Below are positions 1-7,434 of a DNA stretch of 64,000 nt, one piece after another (positions within the stretch are counted from its first letter, which is position 1; every line of letters begins with the position of its first letter). The notes beneath the pieces are model-generated. The model was not told the origin of the DNA, searched no databases, and saw only the letters and a list, made by a program, of their open reading frames with translations. Where the stretch lies: contig NZ_QUZZ01000003.1 in NCBI RefSeq assembly GCF_003545695.1, positions 372,001-436,000 on the forward strand, read 5' to 3'. The position numbers were made by a program, and so were the translations under genes. Origin of the DNA: Taibaiella helva (GTDB lineage: Bacteria > Bacteroidota > Bacteroidia > Chitinophagales > Chitinophagaceae).

Positions 1-54
1 ACCTGCGCTTATTTTTTAATGCTTCCCCTGTATGAACTGATTTTTCAAATAGTA

Positions 55-62
55 TATCTTTG
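55..62 (+). promoter_or_regulatory. Bacteroidota -7 box (TATCTTTG)
   Basis: The octamer matches the phylum's TAnnTTTG element and sits about 18 bases before the ATG of the small lipoprotein gene. No convincing TTG -33 element is visible at the right distance, so the call is tentative. Confidence 0.4.
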
Positions 63-80
63 TCCGGTAAAACAGATCAT

Positions 81-281
81 ATGAAGAAAATACTGGGCCT
101 TATTATCATTGCTGGTGCAGCTGCTATCGTTTTGCCTTCATGCAAAAAAGACTGGACCTGCGTCTGCACCGATTCCTCCAACAATAAAACCTATGAATTC
201 GAGGTCAGCGATGCCCGTAAGCCGGAGGCCAAGCTGACCTGCGAACGCTTTACCTGGGGCGATAACTGCAAACTGAAATAA
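81..281 (+). CDS. Small Cys-containing lipoprotein, function unknown
   Basis: A 66-residue protein with an N-terminal hydrophobic stretch ending in VLPSC, which reads as a lipobox with Cys21 as the acylated residue, so it is probably an envelope lipoprotein. The mature part is short and has four further cysteines (two as CVC, then one in KLTCER and one in DNCK) that could form disulfides. I chose the ATG over an in-frame TTG seven codons upstream because it gives a clean signal peptide. A TAnnTTTG box lies just upstream. It converges on the gldE-like gene with a shared terminator between them. I do not recognise the family. Confidence 0.7.
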   Translation: MKKILGLIIIAGAAAIVLPSCKKDWTCVCTDSSNNKTYEFEVSDARKPEAKLTCERFTWGDNCKLK

Positions 282-322
282 TACAGTAGTGAATTGGGCA
301 GGCATTGCCGGCTCCGGAAAAC

Positions 323-359
323 AAAGAGGGCTGTCCCAACTGGTTGGACAGCCCTCTTT
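323..359. terminator. Bidirectional intrinsic terminator
   Basis: Perfect 14-base arms (323-336 AAAGAGGGCTGTCC and 346-359) flank a 9-base loop, with A-rich and T-rich ends. It lies between two convergent genes and can serve both. Confidence 0.85.
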
Positions 360-376
360 AATTAAGGTATACCAGG

Positions 377-1687
377 TTACGCCGAGCGTTCCACCTTTAC
401 TCTGCCGATACGGAGCTTGTCGATGGATAAAATTGTAAAGTCAAAATTGTTGTAGCTGATCCTTTCGTTCACGGTAGGGAATTTGCCCGAGATCTCGAGC
501 ACCAGACCCGCCAGGGAATCGCTTTCGCCGCGTACCTCGTCGAAGGTATCGAAGGACAGCCCCATCACCCGGCACATATCGTTGATCAGCATTTTGCCTT
601 CAAAAATATAATTGTCATCGTCGATCTTACGGTAATTCATTTCCTCCTCGTCGAACTCATCGCGGATATCGCCGATGATCTCTTCCATAATATCTTCCAG
701 GGTAACGATACCGGAAGTGCCGCCGAACTCGTCGACTACGATAGCGAAGTGGTTACGCTTCTGCTGGAATTCGTGCAGCAGATCCTCGATCAGCTTTTGC
801 TGGTGGATAAAGTAGGCCGGCCGTATAAGGGAATGCCAGTCGAAATCGTCAATCTCTGTGTAAGGAAGAAAATCTTTAGTATAGACCATGCCCACGATCT
901 CGTCGATATTGGATTTGTACACCGGCATGCGGGAATAGCCGGCCGCCAGCATTTTCTCCCTTACCTTGGGAAAGGTCCAGCTTTCACGTATCGCGCTGAT
1001 ATCCAGACGCGGGTGCATGATCTGCTTTACGGTAATGCTGCCGAATTTCATGATACCCCTGAAAATATCAACTTCTTCTTTGGTGGCAGTATGACCCATG
1101 CTTAGCTCCACTGTTTCCTCAAATTCACGGCTGTCCATATCCAGCAGCTTCTTGCGCGCCTTTTTCTTGTCGCTGTATTCGTTGGAGTCGGTAAGTATGC
1201 TGGCCGCCGGGCGGAAAATGCTGAACATGACCTTGACAATAGGCGCCGAGAACAACGCCAGCCGCACATTGTTCTGCCGGGCATAAACCTTGGGCAGTAT
1301 CTCGCCGAAGAGCAGCAGGAGGAAGGTAATGCCGACCAGGTTGACCACAAAGGACAAATAAGGGTTTTCCAGCGGGGGCAGGAAAATATGGGTCATATAA
1401 TTGGCCGCGATAATGATCGCGATAGCCAGGGTATACTTGGATGCCCTCAGGGTCGACAGCAGCACATCGGGATCGTCCAGCAGCTGGATGGCCTGCCTGG
1501 AGCCGGGCTGCTCCCGGGTCTTCAGGTAGTTGATGTCTTTTACCGTAAGCGTAAAGAATGCCACTTCTGCCCCTGCGGCAATGGCCGCCAGGAACAGCAG
1601 TACCAGTATCAGGATAACAAATCCCGTAACATGGGTCGCAGGCAAAATTACCGGATCCAGGAAAATTGCTGAAAAGGATTCGTGCAT
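377..1687 (-). CDS. gldE: GldE-like CNNM/CorC-family membrane protein
   Basis: A 436-residue membrane protein of the CNNM/CorC (DUF21-CBS-CorC) type. The first 150 or so residues hold several hydrophobic segments and the family motif GEILPK. A pair of CBS domains follows at about 210-335 and includes DEFGGTSGIVTLEDIMEEI, and a CorC/HlyC domain ends the protein. Relatives include Mg/Co efflux proteins and GldE, which supports gliding and T9SS in Flavobacterium. The mutY-ssb-gldE order upstream matches the flavobacterial arrangement and is the main reason for the GldE name. The usual next gene, gldD, is not here; a convergent lipoprotein gene takes its place. Ion transport alone is an equally possible role. 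Confidence 0.8.
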   Translation of the reverse strand: MHESFSAIFLDPVILPATHVTGFVILILVLLFLAAIAAGAEVAFFTLTVKDINYLKTREQPGSRQAIQLLDDPDVLLSTLRASKYTLAIAIIIAANYMTHIFLPPLENPYLSFVVNLVGITFLLLLFGEILPKVYARQNNVRLALFSAPIVKVMFSIFRPAASILTDSNEYSDKKKARKKLLDMDSREFEETVELSMGHTATKEEVDIFRGIMKFGSITVKQIMHPRLDISAIRESWTFPKVREKMLAAGYSRMPVYKSNIDEIVGMVYTKDFLPYTEIDDFDWHSLIRPAYFIHQQKLIEDLLHEFQQKRNHFAIVVDEFGGTSGIVTLEDIMEEIIGDIRDEFDEEEMNYRKIDDDNYIFEGKMLINDMCRVMGLSFDTFDEVRGESDSLAGLVLEISGKFPTVNERISYNNFDFTILSIDKLRIGRVKVERSA

Positions 1688-1758
1688 ATGATCGTTGCGG
1701 TAGCTTGGTGCAATAGCGCAGCAAATATATAAGATTGTCCCGTTATAATGGCGACAAC

Positions 1759-2214
1759 TTAAAAGGGAAGTGTAGCGTTTTCTCCGATATCGTTATCATC
1801 TTTTGAAAAACCAAAATCAATATTGTCTGAAGTTGAGGAAGATTTGACTGCCTCCTGTTGTGTATTGTCGTGCTCTCCGTCCCTGCGTTTTTCCAGCATC
1901 ACCAGGTTCTCTCCCACGATTTCCGTCTGAAAGCGCCGGTTCTTCTCCTTGTCTTCCCAGGTCCTTGTTCTCAGTCGTCCTTCAATGTACACCAGGCTGC
2001 CCTTGTGCAGGTATTTTCCCGCCAGTTCAGCCAGCCCCCTCCATAAAACCACTGTGTGCCATTCCGTTTCCGATACGACATTGCCATTTCTTTCCTTCCG
2101 CATCTCTGTAGTGGCCAGTGGGAATTTAGCAACCGGTATCTCTCCCTCGATGTATTGAATGTCGGGGTCGCGCCCCAGGTTCCCCACTAATGTAACTTTG
2201 TTGACACCTCTCAT
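1759..2214 (-). CDS. ssb: Single-stranded DNA-binding protein
   Basis: A 151-residue SSB. The OB-fold occupies roughly the first 110 residues and starts with the typical RGVNKVTLVGNLGRDPD. A low-complexity Ser/Asp linker follows, and the acidic tail ends in ATLPF, the Bacteroidota version of the C-terminal tip that recruits repair and replication partners. It protects single-stranded DNA in replication, recombination and repair. It lies 50 bases downstream of mutY and 71 upstream of the gldE-like gene, so the three are probably cotranscribed. SSB tails dock onto RecJ and uracil glycosylase in other bacteria, and both of those genes lie within 5 kb. Confidence 0.97.
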   Translation of the reverse strand: MRGVNKVTLVGNLGRDPDIQYIEGEIPVAKFPLATTEMRKERNGNVVSETEWHTVVLWRGLAELAGKYLHKGSLVYIEGRLRTRTWEDKEKNRRFQTEIVGENLVMLEKRRDGEHDNTQQEAVKSSSTSDNIDFGFSKDDNDIGENATLPF

Positions 2215-2264
2215 GTTAAATCAATTTATCTGTTATCAATGACCCTCGTTTTCAGGATGGGAAT

Positions 2265-3344
2265 CTAAAAATACTTTTTTCTGTTAAAAAAAGAAAGAAT
2301 TGTTTTGGGGAATGCATAATTTTTGAGCTGGTCTTTCGGTACCCATATTCCTGTGGTGAGGTGCCCTGGTTTCGTATCAAGGGGAATAAGGTAAAAATCG
2401 CTCACAACCAGCTGGTGCGTAAGGCGCTGCCTGTTCCGGAATACACTTTCTGCCGCATCCGGATGATAACGTTGCAGGGCCTTCCAGGTATCCGTCCCGG
2501 TATAAGGTCCGACGGGCTCGATCAGCAGGAATTCGTACAGGTTTTGCCAGATGTCCTTTGCCGTACGTTGCTGCAGGTAAACCTCCTGTTCGGTATGCAG
2601 CACGAAATAGTGCAGGTGCCGTTCCTTTACCTTCAGCTTCTTGGCTTTGACCGGCAGCTGTGCGACCATTCCCTTCTTCTGGGCAAAGCAGCCCGCCGAC
2701 AAGGGGCAGGCGGTACAGGCAGGTGATTTAGGCTTGCATACCGAAGACCCGAAGTCCATAATAGCCTGGTTAAAGGCAGCAGCTTGCCCCTGAGGCAGCA
2801 GGCGGGTGGCCAGCTCCTGGAATTCCTGCTTGCCGGCCGGGCTGTCGATAGGCGTGCTGATACCGAAATAGCGGGAAAGTACGCGGTACACATTACCATC
2901 CAGCACCGCATAAGGAAGTCCGAAGGCGAAAGAGGCGATCGCTGCCGCAGTATAGCTGCCGATACCTTTCAGGGCCAGGATCTCTTCGTATGTGCCGGGA
3001 AACCGCCCGCCATATTCCCTGCTCAGGATACGGGCCGTATGCAGCAGGTTGCGGCAGCGGTTATAATAGCCCAACCCCTGCCACAGCCGGAATACTTCAT
3101 CCTCCGGCGCAGCTGCGAGCAGGTGTACATCGGGATACTGTGTGGTAAAGCGTTCGTAGTAGGGTAGGGCCTGGTCGGCCCTGGTTTGCTGCAAAATAAC
3201 CTCGGAGAGCCAGATCTTATAGGCGTCCTTTTCATTTTTCCAGGGGAGATCCCTGTTATTCGCCTCAAAATGCCATTGTAGCAGGCGGGTGGTAAAAACC
3301 TTTCCGGCGGCCGCGGTCGGTAACATCGATCGTATTTTAAGCAA
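2265..3344 (-). CDS. mutY: A/G-specific adenine glycosylase MutY
   Basis: A base-excision repair enzyme that removes adenine mispaired with 8-oxoguanine. The N-terminal catalytic half contains the helix-hairpin-helix region LKGIGSYTAAAIASFAFG followed by VLDGNVYRV with the catalytic Asp. The four Cys of the 4Fe-4S cluster follow as C-x6-C-x2-C-x5-C (CKPKSPACTACPLSAGC). The last 130 residues form the NUDIX-like domain that reads 8-oxoG. Length (359) is normal. An internal ATG at 3326 is an alternative start and fits the family N-terminus about as well. It heads the mutY-ssb-gldE unit and has a strong hairpin in its likely leader. Confidence 0.96.
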   Translation of the reverse strand: MLKIRSMLPTAAAGKVFTTRLLQWHFEANNRDLPWKNEKDAYKIWLSEVILQQTRADQALPYYERFTTQYPDVHLLAAAPEDEVFRLWQGLGYYNRCRNLLHTARILSREYGGRFPGTYEEILALKGIGSYTAAAIASFAFGLPYAVLDGNVYRVLSRYFGISTPIDSPAGKQEFQELATRLLPQGQAAAFNQAIMDFGSSVCKPKSPACTACPLSAGCFAQKKGMVAQLPVKAKKLKVKERHLHYFVLHTEQEVYLQQRTAKDIWQNLYEFLLIEPVGPYTGTDTWKALQRYHPDAAESVFRNRQRLTHQLVVSDFYLIPLDTKPGHLTTGIWVPKDQLKNYAFPKTILSFFNRKKYF

Positions 3345-3375
3345 TAAATCTCCCGGTAGATAACGGGATTAAACA

Positions 3376-3403
3376 AAGCAACCGGCCGCTGGGCCGGTTG
3401 CTT
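3376..3403. promoter_or_regulatory. Strong hairpin in the mutY leader
   Basis: Perfect 12-base arms (3376-3387 AAGCAACCGGCC and 3392-3403) enclose a GCTG loop. On the minus strand it is followed by TTTGTTT, so it resembles an intrinsic terminator, but no gene ends here: mutY and the plus-strand gene diverge from this spot. It starts almost exactly where the mutY transcript should begin. Confidence 0.6.
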
Positions 3404-3405
3404 AA

Positions 3406-3413
3406 CAAAGATA
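3406..3413 (-). promoter_or_regulatory. -7 box of the mutY-ssb-gldE unit
   Basis: The minus strand reads TATCTTTG, a full match to TAnnTTTG. Transcription should start near 3400, giving a leader of about 55 bases that opens with the hairpin at 3376-3403. Confidence 0.45.
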
Positions 3414-3470
3414 AGATATTTACCTTAACTTTACCCTTCTTACCATTGTTGATTTAAATCCTTAGCGGTG

Positions 3471-4394
3471 ATGCAGAAAGGAAAGTTTTTTTATGTTCTT
3501 TTAAGTTTGACGGTTATACTTGCCGGACCGGCCGTCTTTGCGCAAAAAGGTACTTCTTCGTTGAGTAAGGAAAGCCAGGAAACGCTGGGACAGCTCGAAG
3601 ATTCCCTGGTCGCGCTGGCCGATTCCATGATCCAGGCGCCGGTGCCCGACGACCGGATTGACTTTTGCGTCCGGTTTACCAAAAAGCTGCGCTCGGCTTT
3701 TGAGATTGCCGGTTCATTTGATTATCCCTTTTCCCGCCTGGCCGGTAAGATACATATTCTCAATGCCGATGATAAAAGCTTCCGCATCTTCAACTGGCTG
3801 ATTGCACCTTCGGAAAATATACGCCGCTATTACGGCGCTATCCAGATGGCCGGCGAAGAGCCGCGCTTTTATCCGCTGAAAGATTTTTCCAGCAACCTGG
3901 AGAAGGATGCGGCAACCACTACCCTGAATGCCGACCATTGGTATGGCTGCGAGTACTACAAAATACTTAGCCAAACCATCGGGGGGCAGAAAGTGTACCT
4001 GCTCTTCGGTTTCAATTCGGCAGCTATGGGCAGCAATAAAAAGCTGATCGATGTGCTGAGCTTTGATCCGCAGGGACCGATGTTCGGCGCGCCGGTATTT
4101 GTAGTGCCCGACGATCGCGGGGAACGCATGACACAGGTCAGCCGGTTTATACTGGAATACAAGAAAGACGCCCAGATCTATCTCAATTACGACGACAGCA
4201 AGAAAATGATATTGTACAGCCGCATCACTTCTGAAATTGCCGATCCCAACCGCAAAAGCACCTATATCCCTACGGGGCAGATCGATGGGCTGAAGCAGGA
4301 AAGCGATGTTTACCGTTTCGTGAAAGATGCGGTACCCGTGCTGAAACTGCAGGATGGCCAGGCGCCTATCGATGGCGTAATGAGCGGCGGCTGA
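3471..4394 (+). CDS. Exported protein of unknown function
   Basis: A 307-residue protein with a signal peptide (MQKGKFFYVLLSLTVILAGPAVFAQ) and no later membrane segment, so it is probably periplasmic or surface-associated. The mature part mixes short beta-rich and charged stretches; I recognise no domain, catalytic motif or sorting tail. An adjacent GTG three bases upstream is a possible alternative start. It is divergent from mutY and followed, after 77 bases, by recJ. The AQ signal cleavage ending is typical of Bacteroidota. Related proteins in the phylum are, as far as I know, only described as hypothetical. Confidence 0.8.
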   Translation: MQKGKFFYVLLSLTVILAGPAVFAQKGTSSLSKESQETLGQLEDSLVALADSMIQAPVPDDRIDFCVRFTKKLRSAFEIAGSFDYPFSRLAGKIHILNADDKSFRIFNWLIAPSENIRRYYGAIQMAGEEPRFYPLKDFSSNLEKDAATTTLNADHWYGCEYYKILSQTIGGQKVYLLFGFNSAAMGSNKKLIDVLSFDPQGPMFGAPVFVVPDDRGERMTQVSRFILEYKKDAQIYLNYDDSKKMILYSRITSEIADPNRKSTYIPTGQIDGLKQESDVYRFVKDAVPVLKLQDGQAPIDGVMSGG

Positions 4395-4471
4395 GCCGGC
4401 GTCCATCCCACTTCCCTATTCTCCTGAAACATCTCCCCGATCTCTAACCCGGCAGGACTGACAAAAACGCT

Positions 4472-6187
4472 ATGACGAAAATATGGAAATTAAAGCAGGT
4501 CGATGAAACAGCCGTTGCCCGTATAGAGAAAGACCTGCGGATCCATCCTGCCCTATGCCGGTTGCTGGCTTTAAGAGGGATCCGGGATTACGACAGTGCA
4601 AAGGCATTCTTCAGACCGTCGCTTGCACACCTTGCCGATCCTTTCCTGATGAAAGGAATGCAAACGGCTGTGCGGCGCATTGAACAAGCCATTGAGCAGG
4701 GCGAAAAGATCATGATCTATGGCGACTATGATGTAGACGGCACTACGGCAGTAGCAGTAGTCTATTCTTTCCTGAAAAAAAACAATCCCGGAATTGACAT
4801 CAGCTACTATGTGCCGCACCGTTACCGCGAAGGCTATGGTATCTCAGCGGCAGGGATCGATTTTGCCGCCGCAGAAGGTATCCAGCTGATGATCACACTG
4901 GATTGCGGGATCAAGTCGGCCGACAAGATCGCCTATGCCGCTTCGAAAGGCATAGAGATCATTATTTGCGATCACCATACGCCCGATGAAGCCCAGCTGC
5001 CAGAGGCCGTGGCGATCCTCAATCCCAAACAATCGGATTGCGCCTATCCTTATAAAGAGCTTAGCGGATGCGGCATCGGCTATAAGCTGATCTGCGCCCT
5101 GGCCGGCCGCGCGGGGCTTCCCGGCGAAGCCACGGAATGCTATCTGGACCTGGTGGCCACCAGCATTGCCGCCGATATTGTGCCTATGGATGGCGAAAAC
5201 CGGGTGCTGGCGTATTATGGTATGCGGCGAGCCAACGAAAAGCCCTGCCTGGCGCTGCAGACCATTAAGGAGATCGCAGGCATGAGCCGCTCGTTCACCA
5301 TTTCCGACCTGGTGTTCATCGTAGCGCCGAGGATCAATGCCGCGGGACGTATGGACGATGCGCGCAAAGCGATAGAGCTCTTTATCGAGGAAGATCCGCA
5401 GCGCTCCCGCGAGCTGGCAGAGATCCTTCATGCCGATAACTTCGACCGGAAGGAAGTGGACAAAAGCATGACGGATGAGGCGCTGGACATCCTGCAGCAG
5501 GATGTCGCAGCAGCCGGCAACCGGTCTACTGTGCTGTTCCGCCCGCACTGGCACAAAGGCGTTGTCGGCATCGTAGCATCGCGGCTGATCGATCATTATT
5601 ACCGCCCCACCATTGTGCTGACCGAATCGAATGGCAAAGTAACGGGCTCAGCCCGCTCTGTAACCGGCTTTAATATTTACGAAGCTATCCACCAGTGCGG
5701 TGACCTGCTGGAAAATTATGGCGGCCATTATTTTGCGGCAGGCATGACGCTGGAGCGCGAAAATCTGGAAGCCTTCAGCCGGAGGTTTGAGCAGGTGGTC
5801 AGCGAAACCATATTGCCGGCCTCTTTGAAGCCAGGGATCGAGATCGATGTGGAAACGCGGCTGAGAGATATTACACCCGGTTTTTACAATATCATACGAC
5901 AGTTCGAGCCTTTCGGGCCAACCAACCTGCGTCCTGTATTCATCAGCCGTGGCGTTACGGATCATAAAGGCTACAGCCGTATTGTAAAGGAGATGCATAT
6001 CCGTTTTGTCGTTTGCCAGGGACCCGACTGCGTGCTTTCCGGCATCGGTTTCGGTATGGCCGACAAATTCGGGATACTGTCATCGGGCCGGCCTTTCGAT
6101 ATTATATATACCGTGGATGAGAACGAATGGAACGGGAATAAAAGCATACAAATGAAGGTCATCGACATCAGGCCTTCCGAACAATAG
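4472..6187 (+). CDS. recJ: Single-stranded-DNA-specific exonuclease RecJ
   Basis: A 5'-to-3' exonuclease on single-stranded DNA used in recombination, mismatch and base-excision repair. The DHH-phosphoesterase metal ligands are present in order: DYDVDGTT with Asp85, Asp87 and Asp89, Asp144 in LDCG, and the CDHHTP motif at 166-171. The DHHA1 domain follows near 350-450 with the family motif [12 protein letters not shown], including GGHYFAAG, and a C-terminal OB-type region completes the protein. Length (571) is standard. It is followed 11 bases later by ung, so the two are likely cotranscribed. Confidence 0.97.
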   Translation: MTKIWKLKQVDETAVARIEKDLRIHPALCRLLALRGIRDYDSAKAFFRPSLAHLADPFLMKGMQTAVRRIEQAIEQGEKIMIYGDYDVDGTTAVAVVYSFLKKNNPGIDISYYVPHRYREGYGISAAGIDFAAAEGIQLMITLDCGIKSADKIAYAASKGIEIIICDHHTPDEAQLPEAVAILNPKQSDCAYPYKELSGCGIGYKLICALAGRAGLPGEATECYLDLVATSIAADIVPMDGENRVLAYYGMRRANEKPCLALQTIKEIAGMSRSFTISDLVFIVAPRINAAGRMDDARKAIELFIEEDPQRSRELAEILHADNFDRKEVDKSMTDEALDILQQDVAAAGNRSTVLFRPHWHKGVVGIVASRLIDHYYRPTIVLTESNGKVTGSARSVTGFNIYEAIHQCGDLLENYGGHYFAAGMTLERENLEAFSRRFEQVVSETILPASLKPGIEIDVETRLRDITPGFYNIIRQFEPFGPTNLRPVFISRGVTDHKGYSRIVKEMHIRFVVCQGPDCVLSGIGFGMADKFGILSSGRPFDIIYTVDENEWNGNKSIQMKVIDIRPSEQ

Positions 6188-6198
6188 CGCAAATACCA

Positions 6199-6876
6199 AT
6201 GAGTGTAAAAATAGAACCCAGCTGGGCCAAAGTGCTGGCCGCAGAATTTGAGAAAGATTATTTCAAAGGCATTGCCGAATTCCTGAAGGCAGAAAAGGCC
6301 GCCGGAAAGGTTATCTACCCTCCCGGCCCCGAGATATTCAGCGCCTTTAGCCTGACGCCCTTCGGTAATGTCAAAGCCGTGCTGCTGGGGCAGGACCCTT
6401 ACCACGGCCCCGGGCAGGCCCACGGCCTTTGCTTCTCGGTACGCAAAGGTGTCACCATACCACCTTCGCTGGTGAATATGTATAAAGAGCTGAAAGCCGA
6501 CCTGGACATCGATTCTCCCGGGCATGGCTTCCTGGAAGAATGGGCGCAGCAGGGCTTGCTGATGCTGAACGCCTCGCTTACGGTAGAAGCCGGTAAGCCG
6601 ATGTCGCATAGCAAGATCGGCTGGGAGCAGTTTACCGATGCGGTGATCCGGAAAGTATCGGAAGAAAAGGAAGGCGTGGTTTTTCTGCTCTGGGGTAAAT
6701 TTGCCCAGCAGAAGGAAGCGCTGATCGATACCGGCAAGCACTTTGTGCTGAAAGCCGCGCATCCCTCGCCATTCTCTGCCACAGCGGGCTTTTTCGGCTC
6801 AAGGCCTTTCAGCAAAACCAATAAGCTGCTGGAGCAGCAGGGTAAGCAGCCGATAGATTGGCGGCTCACCCCTTAA
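6199..6876 (+). CDS. ung: Uracil-DNA glycosylase
   Basis: A family 1 UDG that removes uracil from DNA. The water-activating motif GQDPYHG is at 64-70 with catalytic Asp66, and the DNA-intercalating loop HPSPFS begins at His188. Length (225) is normal for the family. It sits 11 bases after recJ, and in base-excision repair a glycosylase and RecJ can act in sequence. SSB, whose tail binds Ung in other bacteria, is encoded nearby on the other strand. Confidence 0.97.
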   Translation: MSVKIEPSWAKVLAAEFEKDYFKGIAEFLKAEKAAGKVIYPPGPEIFSAFSLTPFGNVKAVLLGQDPYHGPGQAHGLCFSVRKGVTIPPSLVNMYKELKADLDIDSPGHGFLEEWAQQGLLMLNASLTVEAGKPMSHSKIGWEQFTDAVIRKVSEEKEGVVFLLWGKFAQQKEALIDTGKHFVLKAAHPSPFSATAGFFGSRPFSKTNKLLEQQGKQPIDWRLTP

Positions 6877-6927
6877 ATCTTTTCCTGGTACTTATGGACG
6901 GGAGTGTATTAAACATGCAGATGATCT

Positions 6928-7311
6928 ATGGAAAACGAAAAGCTGAGAATTGATAAGTATCTCTGGTCGATCCGGTTGTTCAAGACAAGAGCGCAGGCAG
7001 CCGACGCCTGCGACAATGGCCGGGTGAAATGGAATGGTAATGCGGTAAAGGCCTCCAAACATGTTCATGTAGGAGAACAGTACGACATACGGACCCCCGA
7101 CCGTAAATGGGTGATCGAGGTAACCGGTTTGCTGCACACGCGGAAAGCTTACGCCGAAGCAATCCAATATTACAAAGACCTTACTCCCCCGGAAGAGCTC
7201 GAGGCGGGCGGCAGCCAGGCTTCCAGCTTCTACACAGGCAAGCGCCTGAGCAAAGTGGGACGGCCAACCAAATTGCAGCGCCGGGATCTTGACCAGTTCC
7301 TTGATAATTAA
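6928..7311 (+). CDS. S4-domain RNA-binding protein, Hsp15-like
   Basis: A 127-residue protein with an N-terminal S4 RNA-binding domain (RIDKYLWSIRLFKTRAQA at the start, then NGRVKWNG). It resembles Hsp15/HslR, which rescues 50S subunits carrying a stranded nascent chain. The C-terminus is basic and ends in a KVGRPTKLQRRDLDQF stretch seen in Bacteroidota members. It lies 51 bases after ung and may share its transcript. The exact substrate cannot be told from sequence; other small S4 proteins act in rRNA modification or regulation. Confidence 0.88.
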   Translation: MENEKLRIDKYLWSIRLFKTRAQAADACDNGRVKWNGNAVKASKHVHVGEQYDIRTPDRKWVIEVTGLLHTRKAYAEAIQYYKDLTPPEELEAGGSQASSFYTGKRLSKVGRPTKLQRRDLDQFLDN

Positions 7312-7434
7312 TTAACCTCTTTTCCAACAACAAAAAAAGGATTCATATCCCAACTTTTTCTCAATAAAACACTATCTTGGTGGATGAACCTGCCGCGATA
7401 ATCAGTGAAAAACGGTGGTATAAGCACAATAAAC

